This document shows, piece by piece, positions 7,153-14,582 of a DNA stretch of 24,680 bases. A model generated the notes under the pieces. The model saw nothing but the letters and a program-made list of their open reading frames with translations, was not told the DNA's origin and did no database searches. Positions within the stretch are counted from its first letter, which is position 1; each line of letters opens with the position of its first letter. The stretch lies in the NCBI GenBank assembly GCA_934130485.1, contig CAKOYE010000012.1:1-24680 (forward strand), in the 5' to 3' direction. This stretch comes from an uncultured Bacilli bacterium (lineage in GTDB: Bacteria; Bacillota_I; Bacilli_A; RF39; UBA660). The translations under genes and the position numbers were made by a program.

Positions 7153-7974
7153 ATGTTAATAGATTTAATTAAATTCATTTTTTTAGGCTTTATTCAAGGA
7201 ATTACAGAGCCAATTCCAGTTTCGTCTAGTGGACATTTGTTAATATTTCAAAAAATATTGTCAGGAAATAATTTAGATATTGATTTTGGACTTCTAGCAA
7301 CATTAACAAATTTTGGAAGTTTAATCGCAATTATACTAATATTTAGAAAAGATATAATTGATTTAATAAAAAGTTTTTTTGGATATTTAACAACAAGAAA
7401 AGAAGAATATAAAGACAATTATAAATATTGTTGGTTAGTTGTTATCGGAACAATTCCAGCTGGTATTATGGGCATTATTGTTACAAAACTAGGAATTTTT
7501 GATGCTTTAGAGGAAAACACAAAATTTGTAGGTGTAACATTACTTATAACTGCATTATTCTTATTTTTAATTAGAAAATTAAAGGGAAAAAAGAATCCAA
7601 ACCAAATCACATATAAAGATGCATTAGTTGTTGGTTTATTCCAAGTTGTTGCACTACTTCCAGGAATCAGTAGAAGTGGAGCAACAATTGTTGGTGGTAT
7701 GACAAGAAAGTTTAAAAGGGAAACAGCATTTAACTTTTCATTTATTCTTTATATTCCAATTTCAATCGCAACAACAATTTTAGGAATAAGCGATTTAATA
7801 GATAGTAATCTAAGCCTAAATATGTGGATATGTTACATAAGTGCTACTATTGTAGCAGGAATATTTACATATATTGGAACACTTTGGTTTAGAAATATTG
7901 TTAAAAATGGTAAATTAATTTATTTCGTAATTTATTGTTTAATAGTTGGAACACTTGTAATATTATTTCTATAA
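7153..7974 (+). CDS. uppP: undecaprenyl-diphosphatase (BacA/UppP family)
   Basis: Integral membrane phosphatase that recycles undecaprenyl diphosphate to the monophosphate carrier for peptidoglycan and wall polymers; the family also confers bacitracin tolerance. The 273 residues match the family. The two signature active-site segments are present: QGITEPIPVSSSGHL (15-29, with Glu19 and His28; Pro20 replaces the common Phe) and LLPGISRSGATIVGG (168-182, with Arg174). About seven or eight hydrophobic segments fill the rest. SD AGGTGAT lies 5 nt before the ATG, and a TATAAT at 7132-7137 may be its -10. Single-gene unit with a terminator shared with the convergent lipoprotein gene. Confidence 0.96.
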   Translation: MLIDLIKFIFLGFIQGITEPIPVSSSGHLLIFQKILSGNNLDIDFGLLATLTNFGSLIAIILIFRKDIIDLIKSFFGYLTTRKEEYKDNYKYCWLVVIGTIPAGIMGIIVTKLGIFDALEENTKFVGVTLLITALFLFLIRKLKGKKNPNQITYKDALVVGLFQVVALLPGISRSGATIVGGMTRKFKRETAFNFSFILYIPISIATTILGISDLIDSNLSLNMWICYISATIVAGIFTYIGTLWFRNIVKNGKLIYFVIYCLIVGTLVILFL

Positions 7975-7975
7975 A

Positions 7976-8005
7976 AAAAATCTAGAAATTTCTAGATTTT
8001 TTTAT
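7976..8005. terminator. bidirectional terminator between uppP and the lipoprotein gene
   Basis: A perfect palindrome of 22 bases (AAATCTAGAAA/TTTCTAGATTT, 7978-7999) is flanked by an A run on the left and a T run on the right, so it can stop transcription from both convergent genes. Confidence 0.85.
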
Positions 8006-8403
8006 TTACATGAATAACCTTCATCTGTAAGTACTTTCTTTAAAGCATCATAACTTACATCTTCATCAGTATCTTTGATATCATTCATAAGGCTTTCATC
8101 ACCAGTAACAGTTACCCTAACACCATCTGTTGTTTCAACAACTGTTGTTCCTTCTCCATAAAGTTGTTTATATACTTCAATTAAATCTGATTTTTTTGAA
8201 GCATATTCTTCCGGAACATTAACATCTATAACTACTTTTACTTCTTTAATAGAGTCATCACTATCATATGATATCTCAGCTTTAGACTTAATTTCAAAAT
8301 CTCCTTCACTCTCTGTCTTAGAACAAGTTAAAGTTTGTTCACCACATCCTGTAACACCTAAAACAGCAACTAAGCTCAAACCTAAAAATAAAAATTTTTT
8401 CAC
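8002..8403 (-). CDS. small secreted lipoprotein
   Basis: Start chosen at GTG 8403 with AGGAGTGG upstream; a longer frame to 8451 would begin inside the promoter. The 133-residue product opens with KKF, a hydrophobic stretch, and lipobox VTGC with lipidated Cys20. The mature part is acidic, begins GEQTLTCSKTE and ends DEGYSCK, so two Cys might pair. This layout recalls small YehR/DUF1307-type lipoproteins, but that is a weak resemblance. Role unknown; it should be anchored on the outer face of the membrane. Its own promoter is at 8423-8451. Confidence 0.85.
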   Translation of the reverse strand: MKKFLFLGLSLVAVLGVTGCGEQTLTCSKTESEGDFEIKSKAEISYDSDDSIKEVKVVIDVNVPEEYASKKSDLIEVYKQLYGEGTTVVETTDGVRVTVTGDESLMNDIKDTDEDVSYDALKKVLTDEGYSCK

Positions 8404-8422
8404 TTTACCACTCCTCACATAA

Positions 8423-8451
8423 ATAGTATCATAGAATAAAACCTGAGTCAA
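8423..8451 (-). promoter_or_regulatory. promoter of the lipoprotein gene
   Basis: TTGACT (8446-8451) and TACTAT (8423-8428) are 17 nt apart on the minus strand, about 20 nt before the GTG start. Confidence 0.65.
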
Positions 8452-8456
8452 TAAAA

Positions 8457-9131
8457 TTAATCAATCTTCAATGTTTTAACCTTATTAAGCAAAATATAGT
8501 TAACTTTACTATTTAAATTTTTTTCACAATTTTGAAAATTATTTATACTAATCTTTTCAATTTTTTTTAAATAAAATAGTGCCAATTGTTCCTCAATATT
8601 ATCTAAATACAAATTTTCAAATTCACCCGATTGTAAAAAATTTATATTTGCAAGAGATAATGGAAGATTCATTAAGTTTTCAACATAATATAATTTTGAA
8701 TTGTTATATGTATCTTTCTTTATTTTAAAACCAGTTGGTTTTAAAAAATTATAATATTTATTTATATTTAACGAACTATAAAATCTAGTAATTTTTAAAT
8801 CAGATAATTCACCATTTATATATTTTTCTAATAATGCATCGTGAATAAGTTGTTTTTCAGAATACAATCCCTTTTTCAATTTTGTTTCTTTATCAGGAAT
8901 TATACAAATATCTTCATCAAAATATTCATTACCACAACTTATATATTCAAAAGAATTAGTATTAAAAATTTTACTAATATCATTCTTACAATAGGAATTA
9001 ATTTTATAAAACAATTCATTATTATAATATTGCTTCATTATAATTTCATTCCTGTATTCCTTTAATTTTTTTATATTTTCTTCAAAATTATAAACACATA
9101 TTTTATCTTTACATTTCTCGTACAATTTCAT
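8457..9131 (-). CDS. unrecognised cytosolic protein (224 aa)
   Basis: No family recognised. The ATG at 9131 has GGTGGTAAT just upstream, the same SD style seen elsewhere in the window. The protein is Lys/Asn/Tyr-rich with no signal peptide or membrane segment. Four Cys lie in the first half (KCKDKIC near the start, SYCK and ISCG later) and one in the C-terminal part, which could suggest metal or disulfide use but fits no known motif. The C-terminal 70 residues alternate Leu, Ile and Asn in a loosely repeat-like way. It lies 12 nt after the PH-domain gene and is probably co-transcribed with it; no terminator is seen after it. Confidence 0.75.
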   Translation of the reverse strand: MKLYEKCKDKICVYNFEENIKKLKEYRNEIIMKQYYNNELFYKINSYCKNDISKIFNTNSFEYISCGNEYFDEDICIIPDKETKLKKGLYSEKQLIHDALLEKYINGELSDLKITRFYSSLNINKYYNFLKPTGFKIKKDTYNNSKLYYVENLMNLPLSLANINFLQSGEFENLYLDNIEEQLALFYLKKIEKISINNFQNCEKNLNSKVNYILLNKVKTLKID

Positions 9132-9142
9132 ATTACCACCAT

Positions 9143-9586
9143 CTAAACCTTATCAAAATAAGTTATTTTTCTCTCCATAACATCATCTTCAATTGCGTCC
9201 CTCAATATTTTTCTTACCTTTTCAGGTTCTTTAATATTTTTTAAAATAATTCTTCTTCCAACAGAGTTAGTACTTGAATGAGTATCTACAGTTACATATA
9301 AATTGCCAACACCAATCATACGTTGAATAATCCCCTCAATTAAATCTGGATCCTTTAAAGTATATAATTCAAAAGTATTTGTACGACGCCTAAAAAATCC
9401 TTCTTTTATTATTAATTCATCTTTTGTAATTTGATAAACTGTAAAATTAAGATGCAAAAGATTCAAAAATCTATCAAACAATCCATCAGGTTGCCCTTCC
9501 CAAATAATTTCATAATCAACATTTGCTAAATTTTTTTCTTCTTTTTTTATTTCTTCAGTATTTTGAATACTCTCTTTATTATCCAT
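9143..9586 (-). CDS. bacterial PH-domain protein
   Basis: The start chosen is the ATG at 9586 (MDNKESIQNT), with GGTGA upstream; the upstream ATG at 9598 falls at the predicted RNA start and has no SD. The 147-residue product has an acidic N-terminal tail of about 22 residues, then a strand-rich domain: YEIIWEGQPDG, FTVYQITKDELIIKEGFF, ELYTLKDPDLIEGIIQRM, GNLYVTVDT, RRIILKNIKEPEKVRKIL. This order (promoter-like start strand, central strands, ending in a helix after an NIKEPEKV turn) is typical of the bacterial PH (bPH2/DUF304) fold. No membrane segment. Probably cytosolic, ligand unknown. Confidence 0.8.
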   Translation of the reverse strand: MDNKESIQNTEEIKKEEKNLANVDYEIIWEGQPDGLFDRFLNLLHLNFTVYQITKDELIIKEGFFRRRTNTFELYTLKDPDLIEGIIQRMIGVGNLYVTVDTHSSTNSVGRRIILKNIKEPEKVRKILRDAIEDDVMERKITYFDKV

Positions 9587-9602
9587 ATAATTCACCATTA
9601 AA

Positions 9603-9632
9603 ATTATAACATAATAAGTATTGAACTGTCTA
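9603..9632 (-). promoter_or_regulatory. promoter of the PH-domain gene
   Basis: TAGACA (9627-9632) and TATAAT (9603-9608) are 18 nt apart on the minus strand. It is divergent from the promoter of the UPF0316 gene. Confidence 0.6.
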
Positions 9633-9648
9633 TGAATAATTTAATCTA

Positions 9649-9677
9649 TTGTAGTCAAAATAATAATATGTTATAAT
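9649..9677 (+). promoter_or_regulatory. promoter of the UPF0316 gene
   Basis: TTGTAG (9649-9654) and TATAAT (9672-9677) are 17 nt apart on the plus strand, 21 nt before the ATG. Confidence 0.65.
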
Positions 9678-9698
9678 TCAAATAAGGTTGGTGAAATA

Positions 9699-10199
9699 AT
9701 GATATTGTTATGTTTTAAAATTTTCTTTGCTCGTATTCTAGATGTATCATTAGGTACAGTTAGAACAATTTTTACAGTTAAAGGAAAAAATTTAATTGCG
9801 AGTATGATTGGATTTGTAGAAATATGTATTTGGTTTACTATAGTAAGAGAAGCTTTAAATACCGATGAAACAAGTTTATGGATAATGTTTTCCTATGCTG
9901 CTGGATATGCTACTGGAACATATATAGGTGGTATTTTATCAAATAAAATTATCAAAACAAATTTCAGTGTTCAAGTTATAACTGGTAACGTGGCTTTAGC
10001 AGAACTTCTTAGAAGTGAAGGATATGCAGTTTCTCTAATCGATATTAAGGGACAAGAAGAAAAAGATAAATATATGCTATTTATTGAAATAAGACATAAA
10101 AATTTAGATCATCTAAAAGAATTCATTAGAAAAAATGATGATAAAGCATTTATAGTTGTAAATGAAACAAAATATGTTCAAAATGGATTTATAAAATAA
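9699..10199 (+). CDS. UPF0316 / DUF2179-domain membrane protein
   Basis: The 166-residue protein matches the layout of the UPF0316 (YebE-like) family: a short N-terminal membrane segment with ARILDVSLGTVRTIF, a second hydrophobic region (about 32-50) with GFVEICIWFTIVREAL, a third with SYAAGYATGTYIGG, then a soluble C-terminal DUF2179 domain (about 95-160) of alternating strands and helices. The biochemical role of the family is not established. The start follows AAGGTTGGTG. Single-gene unit with its own promoter, convergent with gerB and sharing a terminator with it. Confidence 0.88.
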   Translation: MILLCFKIFFARILDVSLGTVRTIFTVKGKNLIASMIGFVEICIWFTIVREALNTDETSLWIMFSYAAGYATGTYIGGILSNKIIKTNFSVQVITGNVALAELLRSEGYAVSLIDIKGQEEKDKYMLFIEIRHKNLDHLKEFIRKNDDKAFIVVNETKYVQNGFIK

Positions 10200-10228
10200 A
10201 AGCGAGTTTAAAAATTAAACTCGTTTTC
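10200..10228. terminator. bidirectional terminator between the UPF0316 gene and gerB
   Basis: CGAGTTTA (10203-10210) pairs with TAAACTCG (10216-10223) around a 5-nt loop, with T-rich tails on both sides. On the minus strand the stop codon of the gerB-type gene lies in the stem. Confidence 0.82.
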
Positions 10229-11300
10229 GTTTTCTAGAAATTAACACACCTATAAAAAGTAATATATATGTAAAAAATAAAATACCTCTTATATATGGAA
10301 CTTTAGTATAAGTATATTCATTAAAAACAGTATTATTTTTAAATAAAACTATTGAACAAAATAAAATAATGACTGTAATTAATATTGGTAATATTTTAGT
10401 ATCCCTTTTAGGAACAATTGAATGAGATACATAGTAAACTACTAAACTAATATTGAAAAAAAGACCAAATAACCACTGAATAGTAATAACATTTTCTATC
10501 TTATCAATGAAATTAAATAACTTAATTCGTTTAAGAACAATATATTCAGGGTATTGATAAATACTCGTTAAATGAATTCCCAAAACACCTAATGTAAGTA
10601 ATATAAAAATAAGCTTAACAATAACTGAAATAATATAAAATATAATTATATACTTGCGATACTTTTCCTTATTTACAAGCTGTTCTTTTGGAATTATTAA
10701 TAAAAAATATATAGGTAATAAATTTAGTAATATATTGTAAACTGCACCTATCATAGGTCTTTCAATACCAAATTCTAAAAAAGGTTTTAAATTTGATACT
10801 TGAAATTGAGGTAAAAGTCCAACCACTGAAAGAAAAAATAAAACAAAATTTATTAAAAGCATTATTAGTCCAACTCTAGATAAAGTTTCAATTCCTTTAA
10901 AATTTACTAAAATAATAACTAATGAAAAACAACTTCCAATAAATAAAAGTGGCGTTTCTTTTAAAAATTGGCTACTTATAAATGTAGTTAAATTATACAT
11001 GGCACTTATTCCCATAGTTAGAACAATAATAATACATATAAAATTTAAAATATTTCCAAAAAATTTACCAAAAATTTTAGTAAGTTTTAAGGTAATACTC
11101 AAATTTGGTTCATAATCAAAAATCACGAAAAAAGAAATAAGTATAAAAATACCAAAAATCGCTGCAATAATTATACTTAAATACGCATCTACTCCAGCCG
11201 CCTTAACTATTGAAAACATCCCTATTCCAATAAATGAAGCAATTAAAAGATTTGCCATCATTGCAGCAAACTGTAAACTGTTTATTTTATCCTTAATCAC
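10215..11300 (-). CDS. spore germination receptor B subunit (GerAB family transporter-like)
   Basis: GerAB-type subunits sit in the spore inner membrane and bind nutrient germinants; they belong to the APC transporter superfamily. The 361 residues and about ten hydrophobic segments fit. The N-terminus (LQFAAMMANLLIASFIGIGMFSIVKAAGVDAYLS) carries the GIG/GVDA-type start typical of the family, and NLKPFLEFG is present near residue 170. It overlaps the gerC-type gene by 8 nt. The stop codon lies inside the terminator stem. It forms a receptor with the A and C subunits encoded just upstream. Which germinant it senses cannot be read from the sequence. Confidence 0.93.
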   Translation of the reverse strand: MIKDKINSLQFAAMMANLLIASFIGIGMFSIVKAAGVDAYLSIIIAAIFGIFILISFFVIFDYEPNLSITLKLTKIFGKFFGNILNFICIIIVLTMGISAMYNLTTFISSQFLKETPLLFIGSCFSLVIILVNFKGIETLSRVGLIMLLINFVLFFLSVVGLLPQFQVSNLKPFLEFGIERPMIGAVYNILLNLLPIYFLLIIPKEQLVNKEKYRKYIIIFYIISVIVKLIFILLTLGVLGIHLTSIYQYPEYIVLKRIKLFNFIDKIENVITIQWLFGLFFNISLVVYYVSHSIVPKRDTKILPILITVIILFCSIVLFKNNTVFNEYTYTKVPYIRGILFFTYILLFIGVLISRKRKRV

Positions 11301-12474
11301 GTATTATCACCTTTAAAGCATTCCCTTTCCCTGTTAAATTAAAATTAACATCAACATCAATATCCATATTAGGAAATATAGAATCATACCAATCATCTTT
11401 TATTTCTTTATAATACTTAGTTTTATTTTTATAAAGAAAATCTCTAAAACCAAACACATCAGAATTATATTCATCAATAATATATTTTATAGTATTATAA
11501 ACATCATTTTTTAATTCTTCCTCTAAATCTGCCTCTATTTCATCTATAACGACAGGATCCTCTAAATCCATATCACAAGTTATTTCATTAATATTAAGTA
11601 TTCCATTTATTTTAATATGAGCTTTTAATGGACTTTCTGAAAATTCAATACTAGTTTTATTACTCATAATTTCACTAGACAAATATTTATTATCACCACA
11701 TTCATAAGTCAAAATAGTATTATTTATTTTATTTAGAACAAAATTTAAATCTATACTTTGTTTATTATCTAAAAATCCTATCAAATGATCACCTTTAAAA
11801 ACGGCTAAAGAACTTTCTAACAACCTAACACTAGGATCAGATGTTTCAATATTATCAATTTTTTCACCTTCATTTTTTTTACCTATAATTGAAACAGAAG
11901 GTAAAATAATTTCCTTATTTGAATCTATAAAAGTTCCAACTAATTCTTCAAACGAAACATTATCCCCAATTCCTAAATATTTTGAATCAACACTTAATCC
12001 ATCTTTTATATTTTTTGAATTTAAAGATTCTAATGGGGTCACAATATTAAGTACATCCTCAGCTGTAGAATCCTTCGCAATTAAAACAGAAGTTTGTTTT
12101 CTAAATTCAACACTTCTAAAAAACATATCCAAAACATCAGATATACCACTCTTTGCTAAATCTTCACCAATTATTAAGGTTTGTACATGATTAGGATATA
12201 TTCTTCTAGAGGAATCTAAAATACTTTTTCTGATAGCGTCTTGTAATGTAACTCCACTAGTAGTAAATGTAATAAATTTAGGCTGATCATTAGAAGTACC
12301 TGTTTCACTAGCTTTTTTTGTATTCATAACTTGAATTGTAACAATATATCCATCACTAGTTTTATCAAGGCCTAATGCGCTCGCAATCGCAATTTCATTT
12401 AATTCTCTATAATTAAAACAACCAGTAAATAAAAAGATAGGTAACAAAAGCATTAAAAGTTTAATTTTTTTCAT
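11293..12474 (-). CDS. spore germination lipoprotein, C subunit (Ger(x)C family)
   Basis: The start chosen is ATG 12474, with AAAGGGAAG upstream; a GTG at 12483 is too close to that SD. It opens MKKIKLL, a hydrophobic stretch and lipobox FTGC with Cys19, followed by FNYRELNEIAIASALGLDK, the diagnostic start of GerAC/GerKC proteins (commonly CWDxxEIxxxAxVxGxGID). About 393 residues is the family norm. A C-terminal conserved domain (about 220-390) follows. Its role is the outer-leaflet lipoprotein of the germinant receptor. It overlaps gerA by 14 nt. Confidence 0.93.
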   Translation of the reverse strand: MKKIKLLMLLLPIFLFTGCFNYRELNEIAIASALGLDKTSDGYIVTIQVMNTKKASETGTSNDQPKFITFTTSGVTLQDAIRKSILDSSRRIYPNHVQTLIIGEDLAKSGISDVLDMFFRSVEFRKQTSVLIAKDSTAEDVLNIVTPLESLNSKNIKDGLSVDSKYLGIGDNVSFEELVGTFIDSNKEIILPSVSIIGKKNEGEKIDNIETSDPSVRLLESSLAVFKGDHLIGFLDNKQSIDLNFVLNKINNTILTYECGDNKYLSSEIMSNKTSIEFSESPLKAHIKINGILNINEITCDMDLEDPVVIDEIEADLEEELKNDVYNTIKYIIDEYNSDVFGFRDFLYKNKTKYYKEIKDDWYDSIFPNMDIDVDVNFNLTGKGNALKVIIRD

Positions 12475-13921
12475 TACTTTCACTTCCCTTTCTAATAGTA
12501 TTATTTGATAAATAAGGTCGCCTCTTAATTAAAGATTTTGCCGGAAATTTAACTAAACTATTCTTAAGTCCTACTATATAAGTTGGAGCATAAGGAATTA
12601 AATAAGGCTTTCCAAATGAGTTTAAACTTGATAACTCTATAATAAAATAAATAAATACAATAACTACACCTACAATTCCAAGCATAGATGCACCAATCAT
12701 AAATAAAATACGGTACCAACGTAATCCATTAATAAGTTCTGGTTCTGAAAATGGAAGTGAAGAAATCGCAGTTATAGCTATTACGATAATCATAATTGGT
12801 GATACAATTCCAGCCTGTACCGCTGCATCACCTAAAATAAGCGCTCCAACAATCGATAATGAACTTCCAGTAAAACCAGGAACCCTTAAATCACTTTCCC
12901 TTAAAATTTCAAATGATAAAAGCATTATAATTGCTTCAAAAAAAGCGGGAAATGGAACACCATCTCTTTGCGTTGCAAAATTAACTAAAAGTTCGGTTGG
13001 AATCATTTCCTGATTATATGTTATTAAAGATATATACACACTTGGCATTAAAATTGAAATAAAAAAAGCAAAAAATTTAACTATCCTTGTTAATGAAACA
13101 TTTTTATATTTCCCGTAATAATCTTCACAAGTTTTGAAAAAATCATTTAAAACCGCTGGTAATACCAAAGCATAAGGACCATTATCAACAATTATTACTA
13201 CCTTACCTTCAAGTAACGCATTAGAAACAACATCTGGTCTTTCAGTCGTCATAATAGTAGGAAAAACACTCTTATTCTCTTTTTCAATTAAATTTTTTAA
13301 ATTATCACTACTAACAATTCCTGAAATATCAACTTTATCTAAAGCTTTTTTAACAGTATCAACCAATTCTTTTTTTACAACACCATTTATATATAAAATT
13401 CCAATTTTAGTATTAGTATATTTTCCTTTTGTATAATCGTCAATCCACAAATCATTAGAGCGAATTCTCTTTTTTATTAAACCAATATTTTTTTGATAAT
13501 CTTCAACAAAAGAATCTTTACTACCACGAAGTGTATTTTCAGTATCCGGAGTTGAAATACTACGAGATAAATCTGCTTTAGTTTCAAGTGCAAGAGCACC
13601 ATCAACATTTTCAATTAACAATATAGTAAAACCACTATTTAGATAAAAACATATATCTTTATAATTATTAAGTTCTTTAACTTTAAAATTAGATATATTA
13701 TTAATTATTTTCTCTTTAATATTTTTTTCATGCTTTTTATCTTGTGATATATTATTCAAACTTCTTATAATAAAATCACTTATCTTGTCACTAGACGCTA
13801 AAGGTTCATTATAAATGATATAAATAGTTTGTTTATTGATCACTTTTTTTCTATAAACAATATCACTAATATTATTAGTTTCTTCTTTAATTTTATCCAT
13901 AATATTTTCTATACTTAACAT
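12461..13921 (-). CDS. spore germination receptor A subunit (GerAA family)
   Basis: GerAA-type subunits pair with B and C to form nutrient germinant receptors. The 486 residues match. The N-terminal half (about 1-270) is soluble and includes RSNDLWIDDYTKGKYTNT and the segment TTERPDVVSNALLEGKVVII, which in the family runs TERPDxVxxALLEGRVAIL. The C-terminal part has about five membrane segments, with LSLLSFEILRES-like and SLPFSEPELINGLRWYR signatures. SD GGTGATAAT precedes the ATG. First gene of an A-C-B operon with a sigma-G-like promoter. Strong evidence that the organism forms endospores. Confidence 0.95.
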   Translation of the reverse strand: MLSIENIMDKIKEETNNISDIVYRKKVINKQTIYIIYNEPLASSDKISDFIIRSLNNISQDKKHEKNIKEKIINNISNFKVKELNNYKDICFYLNSGFTILLIENVDGALALETKADLSRSISTPDTENTLRGSKDSFVEDYQKNIGLIKKRIRSNDLWIDDYTKGKYTNTKIGILYINGVVKKELVDTVKKALDKVDISGIVSSDNLKNLIEKENKSVFPTIMTTERPDVVSNALLEGKVVIIVDNGPYALVLPAVLNDFFKTCEDYYGKYKNVSLTRIVKFFAFFISILMPSVYISLITYNQEMIPTELLVNFATQRDGVPFPAFFEAIIMLLSFEILRESDLRVPGFTGSSLSIVGALILGDAAVQAGIVSPIMIIVIAITAISSLPFSEPELINGLRWYRILFMIGASMLGIVGVVIVFIYFIIELSSLNSFGKPYLIPYAPTYIVGLKNSLVKFPAKSLIKRRPYLSNNTIRKGSESNEKN

Positions 13922-13943
13922 ATTATCACCAAATTTCTAATTA

Positions 13944-13974
13944 TATTATGAATAAAAAAATAAAAATTATTTCA
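13944..13974 (-). promoter_or_regulatory. putative sigma-G-type promoter of the ger operon
   Basis: On the minus strand TGAAAT (13969-13974) and CATAATA (13944-13950) are separated by 18 nt. The forespore sigma-G consensus is TGAATA-N17/18-CATACTA, so the -10 has six of seven matches and the -35 four of six. In Bacillus subtilis gerA is sigma-G dependent. Confidence 0.5.
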
Positions 13975-13976
13975 TT

Positions 13977-14010
13977 AAAAAAAATAAATAGAAAAAAACT
14001 ATTTATTTTC
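13977..14010 (-). terminator. intrinsic terminator of the 164-aa membrane-protein gene
   Basis: AAATAAATAG (13999-14008) pairs with CTATTTATTT (13982-13991) around a 7-nt loop, followed by T-rich sequence on the minus strand. The gene's stop codon is in the stem. Confidence 0.78.
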
Positions 14011-14493
14011 AAAATTAATTTTACAATTTACTAATTTTTTATATCTATTTAACTTAAATTTTTTCTTTGTTTCAACAAGCAAAATATTATCAAATACTTC
14101 CCATATTGCAACCCAACCAATTATTAAAAATACTTCCGATATTAAAAACTCATTATTAATACTAACAAAATGAGAAATAGTAATTAATATAATACCTAAC
14201 AAAAATAGTAATAATTTCTTTAATCTATTAAACTTATAATAATTTATTGTTTCTCTAATACGAAGACCAAAATATTCACGTATCATATCTACCATTTCAT
14301 TTTTTTCATTTTTTGTTAAATCAAAATTTGTTTTAACACTAATTTGAAAAGATTCATTTCTATTAAAAATTAATGACTCATTATAAATATAATTACCTAA
14401 ATCACTTGATAATTTTTTATTATTAAAACTATTACAAAATTCTTCCTTGTCATTTATAACAAGTTCTATAGCATTTATCTTTTTATTATTCAT
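13999..14493 (-). CDS. conserved two-TM membrane protein (164 aa)
   Basis: Start chosen at ATG 14493 with AAGGG six nt upstream; the earlier ATG at 14499 abuts that SD. The N-terminal half is soluble (about 1-95) with ESFQISVKTNFDLTKNEKNEMVD and a helix REYFGLRIRETINYYK. Two membrane segments follow (about 100-117 and 122-143), the second containing ISEVFLIIGWVAIWEVFDNILL. This layout (acidic helix, basic linker, two TM, with GWVAxWE between them) recurs in an uncharacterised family found in clostridia and methanogens, from memory. Function unknown. It precedes the ger operon but has its own terminator. Confidence 0.78.
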   Translation of the reverse strand: MNNKKINAIELVINDKEEFCNSFNNKKLSSDLGNYIYNESLIFNRNESFQISVKTNFDLTKNEKNEMVDMIREYFGLRIRETINYYKFNRLKKLLLFLLGIILITISHFVSINNEFLISEVFLIIGWVAIWEVFDNILLVETKKKFKLNRYKKLVNCKINFENK

Positions 14494-14544
14494 ATTCATC
14501 CCTTATTTATTATATCAAATTTTAAATGATTTTGAAAATAGTAC

Positions 14545-14582
14545 AAAAAAACATAACAATTTTGTTTTTAAGTTATGTTTTT
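14545..14582 (-). terminator. intrinsic terminator of htpG
   Basis: Arms ACATAAC (14551-14557) and GTTATGT (14572-14578) with A and T extensions form a stem around a 14-nt loop, followed by a T run on the minus strand, directly after the htpG stop codon. Confidence 0.7.
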
